Assembly (NCBI GenBank): GCA_964554105.1
Contig: CAZKNF010000001.1
Span: 62,001-126,000 of the forward strand
DNA: 64,000 nucleotides
Direction: 5' to 3'
DNA from: CAZKNF01 sp964554105
GTDB taxonomy: Bacteria; Bacteroidota; Rhodothermia; Rhodothermales; VXPQ01
Both the position numbers and the translations under genes were made by a program. This document shows positions 27,328-37,075 of the stretch, piece by piece (positions within the stretch are counted from its first letter, which is position 1; every line of letters starts with the position of its first letter). The notes under the pieces were generated by a model, which saw nothing but the letters and a program-made list of their open reading frames with translations, was not told the DNA's origin and did no database searches.

Positions 27328-28320
27328 ATGCCTAAAGCACTTTTCTTACGTGAATCCGATGGCGGCGTCGATCCATATGTGGATGAGGTCGACCGTGACA
27401 GCCTGCCGGAGGGCGACGTTCTCGTGTCGGTCATGTACTCGGGGTTGAACTACAAGGACGGCCTTGCGATTACCGGTCGCGGGAAGGTCATTCGTGCTGA
27501 TTACCCCTTCATTCCGGGCATAGATCTGGTTGGTGAAGTCATGGAATCGACGTCGGGCACCTTCCGGCCCGGAGATGTAGTTATCGGCACCGGATGGGGG
27601 CTAGGCGAAACCCATTGGGGTGGTTACTCGCAACTTCAACGGGTACGTGCCGAGTGGCTGGTCCCGTTGCCTGAGAATCTATCTCCCGTGGAAGCCATGA
27701 TCGTAGGTACGGCTGGATTCACCGCAATGTTGAGCATGATGGCACTGGAAGAGGCCGGGGCGGATCCGTCATTAGGGGAGATCGTGGTGACGGGCGCTTC
27801 CGGAGGTGTTGGGAGCATGGCTGTTGCCCAGCTCGCATTGTCGGGGTATACAGTTGTCGCATCCACCGGCAGTGACACTGCACACGAATATCTTCGCGAG
27901 CTCGGTGCGTCACGTGTTGTCGATCGTGGCGACCTCGGAGATGGTCCCCGCCGTCCGCTCGACTCGCCGCGATGGGCCGGCGGCGTGGACACGGTTGGAG
28001 GATTAACGCTCGCCGCAATTATCAGCCAGTTGGATCGGCACGGCAGCGTGGCGGCATGTGGACTCGCAGGTGGGCACGAGCTGCAGACCACCGTCTTCCC
28101 TTTCATATTGCGTGGAGTGAATCTATTGGGGGTCGATTCAAACACATGTCCGATGGGTCGTCGTCGTGAAGCCTGGGAGCATATTGCAGATGTACTGCCG
28201 TCGTCCGTGCTTCACCGCATCAAGTCAGCGACAATCACTCTGGCCGAGCTTCCGGACTACAGCGAACGGATCCTCGCTGGGGAGATTCGCGGGCGCGTGG
28301 TGGTCGATTTGAATCCTTAG
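27328..28320 (+). CDS. YhdH/AcuI-type NADPH-dependent oxidoreductase
   Basis: 330 residues from ATG 27328 (MPKALFLRESDGG). Zinc-independent medium-chain dehydrogenase/reductase. The characteristic YSGLNYKDGLAITGRGKVIRADYPFIPGID near the N-terminus matches the YhdH/acrylyl-CoA reductase subfamily, and VVTGASGGVGSMAVAQLA is the Rossmann glycine motif. Biochemically, AcuI-like enzymes reduce acryloyl-CoA to propionyl-CoA; YhdH has quinone-like substrates in vitro. The physiological substrate here is unknown. It is followed after 15 bases by the FAD oxidase gene. Confidence 0.88.
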   Translation: MPKALFLRESDGGVDPYVDEVDRDSLPEGDVLVSVMYSGLNYKDGLAITGRGKVIRADYPFIPGIDLVGEVMESTSGTFRPGDVVIGTGWGLGETHWGGYSQLQRVRAEWLVPLPENLSPVEAMIVGTAGFTAMLSMMALEEAGADPSLGEIVVTGASGGVGSMAVAQLALSGYTVVASTGSDTAHEYLRELGASRVVDRGDLGDGPRRPLDSPRWAGGVDTVGGLTLAAIISQLDRHGSVAACGLAGGHELQTTVFPFILRGVNLLGVDSNTCPMGRRREAWEHIADVLPSSVLHRIKSATITLAELPDYSERILAGEIRGRVVVDLNP

Positions 28321-28335
28321 GATACAATCTGTTGC

Positions 28336-29538
28336 ATGAGTTCGTCATACTGGCAAATACATTCTAAGGGACCCGAATACCAGTGCGATATAGCGGTAGT
28401 CGGTGGAGGTATCGTAGGATGTTCGGCCGCGTACTGGCTGTCGAAGACCCTTCCTGACTGTCGAGTTGCCATCGTGGAACGCGGCACACTTGCGTCCGGC
28501 GCAAGTGGACGAAACGCCGGATTCCTGCTGCAAGGCGCAGGTTCTGATTATGTCAAAGATTGTATGGACCACGGTGCACAGAATGCGCGACGTCTGCTGC
28601 GGTTCACCCGAGAAAATCGAGATCTCCTTTTCCAGAAGATCGGTTCCGCCGCCCAGCTCGAGTCGAGCGGCAGTCTTGTCGTCGCAGGGTCGCAAGAAGA
28701 AGATCGCCGGCTACAGGAGGCGGTTTCATTTTTGCGCGCTGATGGAACGCCGGCCATCTATTTTGCTCAGGACGAGACGAGCCGCCGAATCTCTGGAAGG
28801 CGCTTTCTCGGGAGTCTCTACGTTCCTTCAGGAGCGATGATGAATCCGGTTTCCCTCGTGTCGGCCGTCGCTAAGGAGTCACGGGCGGACATACTCGAGC
28901 ATCACCCAGTGCAGTCGGTCGAGTCAAAAGCAGACGGCGTGTTCATCGAGACGACGAGGAGGATCATTCGAGCGGAGCGTGTGCTGGTGGCGGTAAACGC
29001 CTGGCTGCCGACCCTCTTCCCGACGTTGGGAAGGTTCGTACGTCCCGTGCGAGCTCAAATGTTGGCGACGATGCCAATGAAGGGTAGGTGGCTCAAGGTG
29101 CCGATCTACTCACACGACGGCTTCTACTACGTGCGCCAGACGCGCAACGGGGTAGTGCTGGCGGGCGGCGCGCGGCACCGTCATGAAGATGAAGAAGTAG
29201 GCTATAGCGACGATCCGACAGAGTCCGTGCAGGCTGATATAGAAGCATACCTGCGAAAGCATTTTTCGAGTTGTACAGACATGCAGGTTGATGTTCGATG
29301 GGCCGGTACGATGGGGTTTTCGCCGGATTCTCTTCCTGTCTACGGCACGTTGCCTGGCGTTGAAGGGAGCATCTGGGCGGCCGGATTCACCGGGCACGGC
29401 ATGGCCTACGGCTTTCGATTTGGAAAGCTGCTGGCCGACGTCGTAGCGGATCGCGGCGGCGTTGATGAAGCTGATCTGTTCAGTGTAGACCGCTTCGATG
29501 CCGCGGCGCATTCGGCAGCAGCTTCGGCAGCATCTTGA
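28336..29538 (+). CDS. FAD-dependent oxidoreductase of the DAO family
   Basis: 400 residues. The FAD-binding Rossmann motif is VVGGGIVGCSAAYWLSK near residue 20, with ERGTLASGASGRNAGFLLQGA after it and GAMMNPVSLVSAVAKES in the middle. A C-terminal FAD-binding signature is GFTGHGMAYGFRFGKLLADVVADR. The pattern fits glycine/gamma-glutamylputrescine/D-amino-acid oxidase-like enzymes; I cannot tell the substrate. The upstream YhdH-type gene is 15 bases away (probable operon). The 3' end lies 10 bases from the convergent M16 peptidase. Confidence 0.88.
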   Translation: MSSSYWQIHSKGPEYQCDIAVVGGGIVGCSAAYWLSKTLPDCRVAIVERGTLASGASGRNAGFLLQGAGSDYVKDCMDHGAQNARRLLRFTRENRDLLFQKIGSAAQLESSGSLVVAGSQEEDRRLQEAVSFLRADGTPAIYFAQDETSRRISGRRFLGSLYVPSGAMMNPVSLVSAVAKESRADILEHHPVQSVESKADGVFIETTRRIIRAERVLVAVNAWLPTLFPTLGRFVRPVRAQMLATMPMKGRWLKVPIYSHDGFYYVRQTRNGVVLAGGARHRHEDEEVGYSDDPTESVQADIEAYLRKHFSSCTDMQVDVRWAGTMGFSPDSLPVYGTLPGVEGSIWAAGFTGHGMAYGFRFGKLLADVVADRGGVDEADLFSVDRFDAAAHSAAASAAS

Positions 29539-29548
29539 GACGGGTGTA

Positions 29549-32470
29549 TTATTCGCTGTCGTTTTCGACAACTGCAGGATGCAGGACGCCTTTAACGACT
29601 CGGTTCAGGTTCAGGTATTCCTTGGCCGCTTCCTGCACGTCATCTTCGGTGAGTTGCTCGATCAACTCCTCATAACGAAGAATGTCATGAATATCCTCAT
29701 CATGCGAGAAATAGAAGTCGAGAACGGATATCCAGAAATCATTGGTGCGCAGGTCTGTTTCGCGTGCTCGGCGATGCTGCTCCTTTACGGTCGTTACGAC
29801 ATCGTCGGGCGGTCCCTGAGATTTTAGGTTCTCGATCTGTGCCAGGACGGCCTCACTGAGCTCGTCCACGCGATCCGGTGCGCAACTGAAATAGATGAAC
29901 ATCGTGTATTCCTCGTCTGGCCAATCGCTGGTACTCGAATTGATGCTCACTCCATAAACACCACCACGGTCCTCACGAAGGTCGCGGCGAAGCACGATGC
30001 GAAGCACGTCGGCAAGTGCTCGAATTTTATGCCGATGCTCGCGATCATACTCGAACGGCCCATGAAAGGCCATCGCTACCCAGCTCTGTTGACCAACTCC
30101 TTTGTGGACAGTCGTTTCCAGCACATCATCCGGCATATCGGGAGCGACGTCGAGAGGCTCTTCTTCTTGCCCAACTGATGGAAGCGATCCGAGATACGTT
30201 TGCGCAAGTTCCTTCAATATCTCAACATCAAAATTGCCCGCGAACACGAATGTAAAATCCCCTGCATTCGCAAAACGCTCGCGATAGTATTGTGCCGCAT
30301 CCTCAGTATCTACTGAAGCCACCATCTTCATAGTCGGCGCTATGCGACGGATGTGGCCACTGTACAACGCGGCACTCAATGAGTCATTGAATACGGCCAC
30401 AGGATCGGAGGCACGGTTTTCAAGCGACGATCGCATCTGATTTTGATATGACTCGACGGCATCGTCATCCGCGCGCGGTTGCGTAAAGTAGAGGTGTATG
30501 AGTTGAAAGAGCGATTCAAGATCCTGCGGAGACGCACTTCCTCTAAATCCTTCTTCCAGTTCCGAGACATAGGGAGCAACTGAGACGACCTTGCCAGCAA
30601 GCAGTTTTTCGAGTTGCGTCCGGTTGAAAGGCCCGACACCGCTGCGTGAAACAATCTGGGCGGACGTTTCGGCTTCGAAGGCCTCGTCGTCATCTACGAG
30701 CGATGATCCACCCGGACTGAACGCGGTGAATTTGACCTCATCCGCCTTAAAGTCGGTGGGCTTCATCACGACTTGGACACCATTTCCAAGCTCGACGACA
30801 GTGACACCGAGTTCATCGATTGACGACTCTGATACCACAGTGCCGGCCTCGATGGGCTCCTCGATCAAGGATATATCCTGCACGTCATCCACGTAGGCAG
30901 CGACCGACGATTCGTCGACCGACTCGAGAACGGACGCAAGTTGTAGTTCAGTGACCGGCGTCACGCCCTCTTTCTCCGGCATGATCGCGATCACGGCACG
31001 ATTCTCGGACGCCAGGAGCTCTTCGGAAAGTGCGTTTACTTCATCTACCGATATGTCGGGGAGTAGCCGCCTGACGGCTTCGTACTCATATGCAATACCC
31101 GGCGTCGGCTCGCCTGCGAGGAAGTGAGAAACATACTCTTGGGCAAATGCTGCTGAGTTTGTTTTGTCGCGTTCATTATAGGCTCGCTCGTAAGACCGTT
31201 GCGTCTCGAGTTTCTGGCGAGCGAGCTCGGTGGTCGTGAAGCCGTGCTGGCGTACGCGTGCCGCTTCGGTCAGAACTGATTCGAGACCTGCAAGAACGCT
31301 GTCCTCATCGATGCGCGTTCCCAGTCCATAGAATTCCGCAGGCCGTACGAACGCTCCCTTGAATACGTTGGCGGCGATAAATGGCGCATCTCCGCGCCTC
31401 GAAATCTCTGCGAGGCGATCGTTCAACATGCCGTTGAATAGAGATGCGATAAGCCGCTCACGATAGTCAGCCAGCGTTTCAAGCGGTTCGCTGGGCCGCT
31501 TATAATACACCGAAACTGTGGCAACGGGGTACTCGGGATCGGTCACGACTTCATAGAGCGTTTCCTCGTGCCCCGGAACGTCGTACGTTGGCCGACGAGC
31601 CGGCTCGTCGGGTTTTTCAAGCGTGATGAAATGTTCTTTGATTTTGGTTTCGAATGTGTCAGGATCGAAGTCACCGACCGCGACCACGGCCATGAGGTCG
31701 GGCCGATACCAGCTGGTGTAGAAGCTGCGAATCGTCTCGTATGACGCGCCTTCGATGATCTCCGGCTTGCCGATCGGGAGTCGATCCTTGTAGCGCGAAT
31801 CGTGCAGCAGAACCGGAATAACCTTGTCGTTAATCCGCCCCTGTGCGTTCTGATCCGACATTCTCCACTCTTCCATTACCACCCCACGCTCGCGATCTAT
31901 CATTTCGTCGGAGAGTGTGGCGTATCCTGCCCAATCTTCGAGTACGTCGAAAGCCTGCTCGACGATCAGCGCGCTGTCCGTTGGAATTGTCAGCGTGTAT
32001 ACCGTCTCGTCGAATGACGTGTATGCGTTAACGTCGGGACCAAAGCGCATTCCTGTACTCTCGAGGAAATCGATCAACTCTTCGTCAGGGTAACGGCGTG
32101 TACCGTTGAACAGCATGTGCTCTACAAAATGAGCGAGGCCTAATTGGCTCTCGTCCTCGAGGATTGCCCCGGCATCGATTGCCAGGTAGAGCTCAGCACG
32201 ATTCTCAGGCTCCGTGTTTCGCCGCAGGTAGTAGCGAAGACCGTTGTCGAGTACACCTACACGCACCTGTGGATCGATAGGCAGCTCATCATCGAGTTCG
32301 AATGCGCTCTTGGCCGGCGCAGCTGGGGCTTCTTGCGCAATCAGGGGAGGCGTTATACACGTGGTCGCAAGGGCGAGAAGAAGGATCACGAGGGCATTCG
32401 CCCGGGATCGGGGATCGGATCGGTGCATGACGAGAGCAGAGGTGGTGAAGAGGCTGTTCTCTGAGAACAT
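29549..32470 (-). CDS. M16 family zinc peptidase, two-domain
   Basis: 973 residues. A signal peptide is visible (residues ~26-46, ALVILLLALATTCITPPLIAQ). The first M16 domain has the inverted zinc motif HFVEH (H114, E117, H118) in GLAHFVEHMLFNGTRRYP and a downstream GVVMEEWRM Glu. The second half (from LGVTVVELGNGVQVVMKPTDF) is a catalytically inactive M16-like repeat, as in two-domain insulysin/pitrilysin-type enzymes. The protein should be periplasmic or envelope-associated and degrade peptides. ATG 32428 is an alternative start that gives a tighter signal peptide; neither has a clear ribosome-binding site. Confidence 0.92.
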   Translation of the reverse strand: MFSENSLFTTSALVMHRSDPRSRANALVILLLALATTCITPPLIAQEAPAAPAKSAFELDDELPIDPQVRVGVLDNGLRYYLRRNTEPENRAELYLAIDAGAILEDESQLGLAHFVEHMLFNGTRRYPDEELIDFLESTGMRFGPDVNAYTSFDETVYTLTIPTDSALIVEQAFDVLEDWAGYATLSDEMIDRERGVVMEEWRMSDQNAQGRINDKVIPVLLHDSRYKDRLPIGKPEIIEGASYETIRSFYTSWYRPDLMAVVAVGDFDPDTFETKIKEHFITLEKPDEPARRPTYDVPGHEETLYEVVTDPEYPVATVSVYYKRPSEPLETLADYRERLIASLFNGMLNDRLAEISRRGDAPFIAANVFKGAFVRPAEFYGLGTRIDEDSVLAGLESVLTEAARVRQHGFTTTELARQKLETQRSYERAYNERDKTNSAAFAQEYVSHFLAGEPTPGIAYEYEAVRRLLPDISVDEVNALSEELLASENRAVIAIMPEKEGVTPVTELQLASVLESVDESSVAAYVDDVQDISLIEEPIEAGTVVSESSIDELGVTVVELGNGVQVVMKPTDFKADEVKFTAFSPGGSSLVDDDEAFEAETSAQIVSRSGVGPFNRTQLEKLLAGKVVSVAPYVSELEEGFRGSASPQDLESLFQLIHLYFTQPRADDDAVESYQNQMRSSLENRASDPVAVFNDSLSAALYSGHIRRIAPTMKMVASVDTEDAAQYYRERFANAGDFTFVFAGNFDVEILKELAQTYLGSLPSVGQEEEPLDVAPDMPDDVLETTVHKGVGQQSWVAMAFHGPFEYDREHRHKIRALADVLRIVLRRDLREDRGGVYGVSINSSTSDWPDEEYTMFIYFSCAPDRVDELSEAVLAQIENLKSQGPPDDVVTTVKEQHRRARETDLRTNDFWISVLDFYFSHDEDIHDILRYEELIEQLTEDDVQEAAKEYLNLNRVVKGVLHPAVVENDSE

Positions 32471-32511
32471 GCCCTATACGCATCAGGCGAGGATTCAGTG
32501 CCCGTCGGGCC

Positions 32512-32772
32512 TTAGCTACGTTGACGCCAACTGGGTGACACGTCTATCAGTACAGCGATCACCATTCCCGCGATCGGGACAGGACTCCAGACACCTCCAT
32601 AGACGTTCACGACTACGCTGTACCACAGGAGCACCGTAGGTGCGAAGATAAACCCGAGAATCGGCCAGAGAAGTGTATCAAACGCCGCTTCGAGCCAATT
32701 TGAGAACAGCCAGATGAGAACAATGACGACGCGGGGTATAAATAGAGCAAATAGCGCTAATAGACACGGCAT
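32512..32772 (-). CDS. Small integral membrane protein
   Basis: 86 residues from ATG 32772 (MPCLLALFALFIPRVVIVLIWLFSNW). Three hydrophobic segments (residues ~3-23, ~33-55 and ~64-78) leave almost no soluble part, and the sequence WPILGFIFAPTVLLWYSVVVNVYGG looks well conserved in style. Similar short membrane proteins occur in Bacteroidota; the function is unknown. A longer open frame to 32859 adds a basic segment without signal-like character, which I discount. Confidence 0.65.
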   Translation of the reverse strand: MPCLLALFALFIPRVVIVLIWLFSNWLEAAFDTLLWPILGFIFAPTVLLWYSVVVNVYGGVWSPVPIAGMVIAVLIDVSPSWRQRS

Positions 32773-32935
32773 AGTCGTGAAGGGATTGGCAGTGGATTGA
32801 GGAGAAAGAGAGTAGAGTACAATATGTCGCCTACGAGTGGTGCAACGAAAAGGATACACTCACTGTCGGCTGGATCTACCCGAAAAAGTATTTCATACAA
32901 GAATCAAGACGTCACATTATCCTTCGGGTATTGCC

Positions 32936-33325
32936 ATGGGTCAGAATCGCGTCTCATTTCGCCTGGAGGAACTCGAGGGCAGTCAGCCAATCATCCTGCT
33001 GTTTGCGCCCTCGGATCGGAGTCCCGCCTGCGAGAACCAGATGGCATTGCTAGAGGAAGAGGGATTGCTCGAGCAATCGAGTGTATTGATCGCTCGAATC
33101 TTCGCCGATGGGGAGAGCTATCTCCAAAACGACATACTCGATCCGTCCTCATCTGAACGCCTTCGATCGCAATTCGATGTGGATGACGACGAGTTTCTGA
33201 TCGTGCTGATCGGACGTGACGGTTCGGAGAAGAGACGCGATGATGCGCCATTGCAGCCCGGCGTCATTCTTGAGCGGATCTCCGACGCCACACGTACAGA
33301 AAAGGGAACGTCATTTCCCGGGTGA
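32936..33325 (+). CDS. DUF4174 (thioredoxin-like) protein
   Basis: 129 residues from ATG 32936. The sequence LEELEGSQPIILLFAPSDRSPACENQMALLEEE...FADGESY...LRSQFDVDDDEFLIVLIGRDGSEKRR matches the DUF4174 pattern, a thioredoxin-fold-like family without a CxxC active site; the single Cys near residue 35 is not in a redox motif. The role is unknown. An open frame extends to 32837 upstream. No signal peptide is evident. The adjacent assembly gap lies 170 bases downstream. Confidence 0.75.
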   Translation: MGQNRVSFRLEELEGSQPIILLFAPSDRSPACENQMALLEEEGLLEQSSVLIARIFADGESYLQNDILDPSSSERLRSQFDVDDDEFLIVLIGRDGSEKRRDDAPLQPGVILERISDATRTEKGTSFPG

Positions 33326-33439
33326 TCGGATCGTCTTCCGATGCCACACACGGTGCCGTGGGACCTCACGCCAGGCGTGAAAGCTTTTGAGCGCCGTCAT
33401 CATTACGGCAAAATCTTCCGTCGATATGGTGGGGAATCT

Positions 33440-33494
33440 CAACGAGAGCAGCTCATAGGTGCGGGGTACGGTTATTGCAATTCAAAAGAGGCCA
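33440..33494 (+). repeat. 55-bp direct repeat, left copy, flanking the N gap
   Basis: Identical to 33595-33649. The copy ends exactly at the first N, which is the pattern of contig ends that overlap by an assembly k-mer. Confidence 0.95.
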
Positions 33495-33594
33495 NNNNNN
33501 NNNNNNNNNNNNNNNNNNNNNNNNNNNNNNNNNNNNNNNNNNNNNNNNNNNNNNNNNNNNNNNNNNNNNNNNNNNNNNNNNNNNNNNNNNNNNN
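33495..33594. other. Assembly gap (100 N)
   Basis: A run of exactly 100 N, the conventional marker of a gap of unknown size. The flanks are a perfect 55-bp duplicate, suggesting that the two contigs actually overlap and that the gap may have no missing sequence. Confidence 0.98.
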
Positions 33595-33649
33595 CAACGA
33601 GAGCAGCTCATAGGTGCGGGGTACGGTTATTGCAATTCAAAAGAGGCCA
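33595..33649 (+). repeat. 55-bp direct repeat, right copy, flanking the N gap
   Basis: Identical to 33440-33494 and starts at the first base after the Ns. Confidence 0.95.
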
Positions 33650-33765
33650 GCGAACATTTCGGAATTTTCGCGAACGCTTAAGATAAACGCCAACGTGTCG
33701 ATGACCAGGAAAGGCGTTTTCCGCTTGCCTCAGTGTTGGCGGACTCAAGTATGCTCTCCTAGAAT

Positions 33766-36700
33766 ATGCATTCCGAAATCACACCTCATCCGGAGGACGA
33801 TGTGCCTGAAGGCGAGGCCTCAGACGACCGCTCGTCCCCTCGTTCGAGGCAGCATTCCGATAATGAACTGCCATCCTGGAACAGCTGGGCGTCACTTGCT
33901 GCCACTGGGGAGGATGAGGATACAGCCGCCTCCTTCAACCAATCGATAGAAGGCGAGCGGCGGGAGCGGGCTGATGATGTCCCGGGCGACCTCGCGGAAA
34001 GCACGTCGTCTGTAAAACACGTCACGCTATTCGAACAGCCATATCTTCCGGAACCCAAGGATTCGCCATCTCAGATCGAACTATACCGAGGACGAGGCAG
34101 CGATCCGGATTCAGATCGCAGCGAGAGCGTCGGTGAGGATGACGGTGCCGTATTTCACGTCGCCGCAGACGACTACGACGCAAATGGCGGAGCACTGGAC
34201 TCAGTCGATTTGCCCGGCGAAGTCGCGGAGGTGGATGGTTATCGCTCTGATCAGGGGCACGACCTTCAGTGCTCATACCGGATTACTCCGGACGACTTGC
34301 GTTCTGGCGACCCGCAGATGGTCCGTGTGGACGAGAGTGCTGTGAAACAAAATGATCTGGAGTTAAATGATCAGGTCGCAGACGTTCTCAAGCGTGAGGA
34401 TGCGGGTCCGTATAAGTTCGAAGATGATGAGTTCGAAGATGATGAGTTTGATCATGACGTGTCAGGGCAAGTAGATTTCGATGATGAGTTTGATCACGAC
34501 GATTTCCTTCTCGACGATCTGGACATTGAAGATTTCGACTTTGCCGATCTGGATGTGGAGGAGCTCGATCAGCCTGATCTCTATGTGGATCATCAGCCCG
34601 CGGACGAACTATCCGCTGATCACCAGAGCTTCTATAGTCTGTCCTCGGGCGGTTCGGAGCCGAATGATTCGTTCGCGGATGATTCGAGTGGAGGGAGTTC
34701 CATTACCGATCACCTCTACGTGGACGATTCGCATCTAGAGGAATCCGACGTAGACGACCTCTACGCGGATGATCCCTTTGCGCACACCTCTCCGATCCCT
34801 GAGGGGCGTATCAAGGATTTGTGGCACAGCGACGGCGGCGGCGATGACGAGATAGGAACCAGCGGCCCATACGTCGAGCGCTCTGGTGCCGAGCCGGAGG
34901 CGGTCGTAGACGTCACCACAGACAAGGTCGTGCAGCCGGTCGACAGCCGATATGAAGAGAGTTCTTCGATTCGCTTGTCCGGCGACGGATTTACGCCAGC
35001 GAAGGAGCGTGTCTCGGGCGACGGCTTTGCGAGTTCGGAACGAACCGATGAGCGCATCGCAGATCCTGCCGAGGATGAAGGCCGCGTAGTCGGCTACGAC
35101 GAGGCGGACTACCTCGATGATGCCGTACCTGAAAGGCTGGACCGGTCGGCGGATTGGTCCGAGGAAGTTGAACCACCATCGAAGCCGGTTTCACCGGAGC
35201 GCAAGCATTCTAAGGAGGCGGGCGAGGCTGAATTTACTGCCCTCGACCTGCGCGATCGCGTGGTGATCATGCTGTTGTTCAAGCAGGTCGTCCAGATCGA
35301 GGATGTCGAGAACGCCTGGCGGCGGTGGCAGGAACAGTCCGCCGGCAACTCCAGAGAACCCCTTTGGCGCGTCCTGGCGATGGATCCATCATTCGATCGT
35401 GAACAGATCTTTGCCGAAGCCGCGCAGGTTTACGCCTTCAAGGAAGCACATGTCGTGAATGCGCATGCGCTTCAATTCATTGCGAAGCACAAGGAGGTAT
35501 TCGAGGAGGAGATCTGGGAGCGAATGCGGAAGCTCCGTGTCCTGCCGATCCGAAAGGAGGTGAAGGCGCAATCGAAAGAGACGCGTGTCATCTTTATCTC
35601 GCACGACCCGTCGCGCACGGATGTAAGCCGATTGATGCGCGAACTGAAGCTCGACAGCTACGAGATGCAGTATGCGCCCGAAAGCCAGATTGAGGCGCTC
35701 ATCGCCGAGTCGTTCCCTAAGCGGAACGAATTTCTGGATAAGGTAAGCAGCGACGAATTCGCTTTCGATCTCGGGACGAGTTACGACGATGCGGCTCCAC
35801 TGGTTGACGAGGACGCGCTCGAGGCTGAAATCAGCAGCTCGTCGTTGATCAATCTGTTTGAGGCCGCACTGGTAGAGGCCGTGCGCCGTGGCGTTTCAGA
35901 CATCCACATCTTTCCGAATCCCAAGAAACAGATAGAGATTCACTTTCGGGTGGATGGTGAACTTGAGTGTTGGCATCGTGAGGCCCGTATTAATCCGGAA
36001 GCGTTCATCTCGGTCGTCAAGGACAACACGTTGAACGTTGACCGATTCGAACGTGACAGCGCCCAGGACGGATTTATACAGCGGGAGGTTGACGAAACGC
36101 TCATCAGATATCGCGTCTCGGTTCTGCCGGTCGCCAATGCGAACCAGGAGCTGCGATCTGAGAGCATTGTGATTCGCGTCCTCGATGATCGAAAGGTGAT
36201 CACGGATCTGGGACGGCTTGGTCTTTTGGATCGCGCGCGCGCCAATTTCGAATGGGCGATCAGCCAGCCGCACGGAATGGTCATCCTGACCGGCCCGACC
36301 GGCTCAGGCAAAACGACGACGCTTTTCGCGGCGCTCAGCCAGGTTGTGACGCCGAAGCTCAACGTCCTCACCGTCGAAGACCCGGTCGAGTACGTGATCC
36401 CCGGCGTCCGTCAGATCAAGCTCAGTTATAAGCTCGTACTCGAGCAGGCCCTCCGGTCGATACTGCGACACGACCCGGATGTTGTGATGGTCGGCGAGAT
36501 GCGAGACCGGGAGACGGCAGAACTGGCCATAAAGCTCGCCAACACCGGTCACCTGACCTTCTCCACGCTCCACACGAATGATGCGCCGAGCGCAGTCAGC
36601 CGGCTCTACAAAATGGGCATCGAGCCCTTCCTGATCGCATATGCCATCAACCTGGTGGTCGCGCAGCGCCTCATCCGTACGCTCTGCACGAGATGCAAGC

Positions 36701-37041
36701 GGCCGCACGAGGTCCTCGATTATGAATTGTTAAGCCGGCTCGGCTTCACCCAGGAAGAACAGACGGAGGCTCAATTCTATAAGGAAGGACAAAATCCACA
36801 CTGCAAGGAATGTGGCGGGACCGGGTACAAGGGCCGCCGTGCAATAACCGAAACGATGCCCTTTTCGCATGAAATTCGGCGGCAGATCATTCGTGTCGAT
36901 GATATGATAGATGAGGACGCCATACGAGAGCTTGCGGAACGCGAGGGGATGTTGACGCTTCGAGCATCTGCTCGCGAAATCGTGAAGCAGGGGGAGACGT
37001 CGATTATGGAACTCATCCGTGTGACGGCCGGTGACCACTGA
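33766..37041 (+). CDS. GspE/PilB-type secretion ATPase with long acidic N-terminus
   Basis: 1091 residues, about twice the usual ~560. Residues 1-~488 are strongly acidic and probably disordered (many Asp/Glu/Ser; runs such as EDDEFEDDEFDHD). Residues ~489-680 form a GspE N-terminal-like helical region (FTALDLRDRVVIMLLFKQVVQ...). The ATPase core follows: Walker A GPTGSGKTTT at 843, Asp box EDPVEYVIPG, Walker B DPDVVMVGEMRD and His box FSTLHTNDAPSAV. A zinc tetracysteine site (C974/C977 and C1013/C1016) is intact. Family role: cytoplasmic hexameric motor for type IV pilus assembly or type II secretion. No other pilus or secretion gene lies in the window. Confidence 0.9.
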   Translation: MHSEITPHPEDDVPEGEASDDRSSPRSRQHSDNELPSWNSWASLAATGEDEDTAASFNQSIEGERRERADDVPGDLAESTSSVKHVTLFEQPYLPEPKDSPSQIELYRGRGSDPDSDRSESVGEDDGAVFHVAADDYDANGGALDSVDLPGEVAEVDGYRSDQGHDLQCSYRITPDDLRSGDPQMVRVDESAVKQNDLELNDQVADVLKREDAGPYKFEDDEFEDDEFDHDVSGQVDFDDEFDHDDFLLDDLDIEDFDFADLDVEELDQPDLYVDHQPADELSADHQSFYSLSSGGSEPNDSFADDSSGGSSITDHLYVDDSHLEESDVDDLYADDPFAHTSPIPEGRIKDLWHSDGGGDDEIGTSGPYVERSGAEPEAVVDVTTDKVVQPVDSRYEESSSIRLSGDGFTPAKERVSGDGFASSERTDERIADPAEDEGRVVGYDEADYLDDAVPERLDRSADWSEEVEPPSKPVSPERKHSKEAGEAEFTALDLRDRVVIMLLFKQVVQIEDVENAWRRWQEQSAGNSREPLWRVLAMDPSFDREQIFAEAAQVYAFKEAHVVNAHALQFIAKHKEVFEEEIWERMRKLRVLPIRKEVKAQSKETRVIFISHDPSRTDVSRLMRELKLDSYEMQYAPESQIEALIAESFPKRNEFLDKVSSDEFAFDLGTSYDDAAPLVDEDALEAEISSSSLINLFEAALVEAVRRGVSDIHIFPNPKKQIEIHFRVDGELECWHREARINPEAFISVVKDNTLNVDRFERDSAQDGFIQREVDETLIRYRVSVLPVANANQELRSESIVIRVLDDRKVITDLGRLGLLDRARANFEWAISQPHGMVILTGPTGSGKTTTLFAALSQVVTPKLNVLTVEDPVEYVIPGVRQIKLSYKLVLEQALRSILRHDPDVVMVGEMRDRETAELAIKLANTGHLTFSTLHTNDAPSAVSRLYKMGIEPFLIAYAINLVVAQRLIRTLCTRCKRPHEVLDYELLSRLGFTQEEQTEAQFYKEGQNPHCKECGGTGYKGRRAITETMPFSHEIRRQIIRVDDMIDEDAIRELAEREGMLTLRASAREIVKQGETSIMELIRVTAGDH
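34417..34446 (+). repeat. 15-bp tandem duplication in the acidic region
   Basis: Two adjacent copies of a 15-bp unit (34417-34431, 34432-34446) encode FEDDE twice. A related unit recurs near 34476-34500, which suggests slippage-driven growth of the Asp/Glu-rich tail. Confidence 0.85.
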
Positions 37042-37075
37042 GGAAGACTCCTGAGTATCAGCAAAAAACGCACGC

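Larger units (their letters stand above)
33326..33765. other. Intergenic stretch with assembly gap; no gene seen
   Basis: Between the DUF4174 gene and the GspE-like gene. It contains 100 Ns (33495-33594) and a duplicated 55-bp flank. Short open frames that bridge the Ns are artefacts. Small inverted repeats (e.g. ATCGGA/TCCGAT near 33330) have no T-run and are not convincing terminators. Nothing else is supported. Confidence 0.85.

Noticed and set aside
33341..33686. Short open frames running through the N block
   Set aside because: They read through unknown bases and duplicated contig ends, so they are artefacts of the gap.
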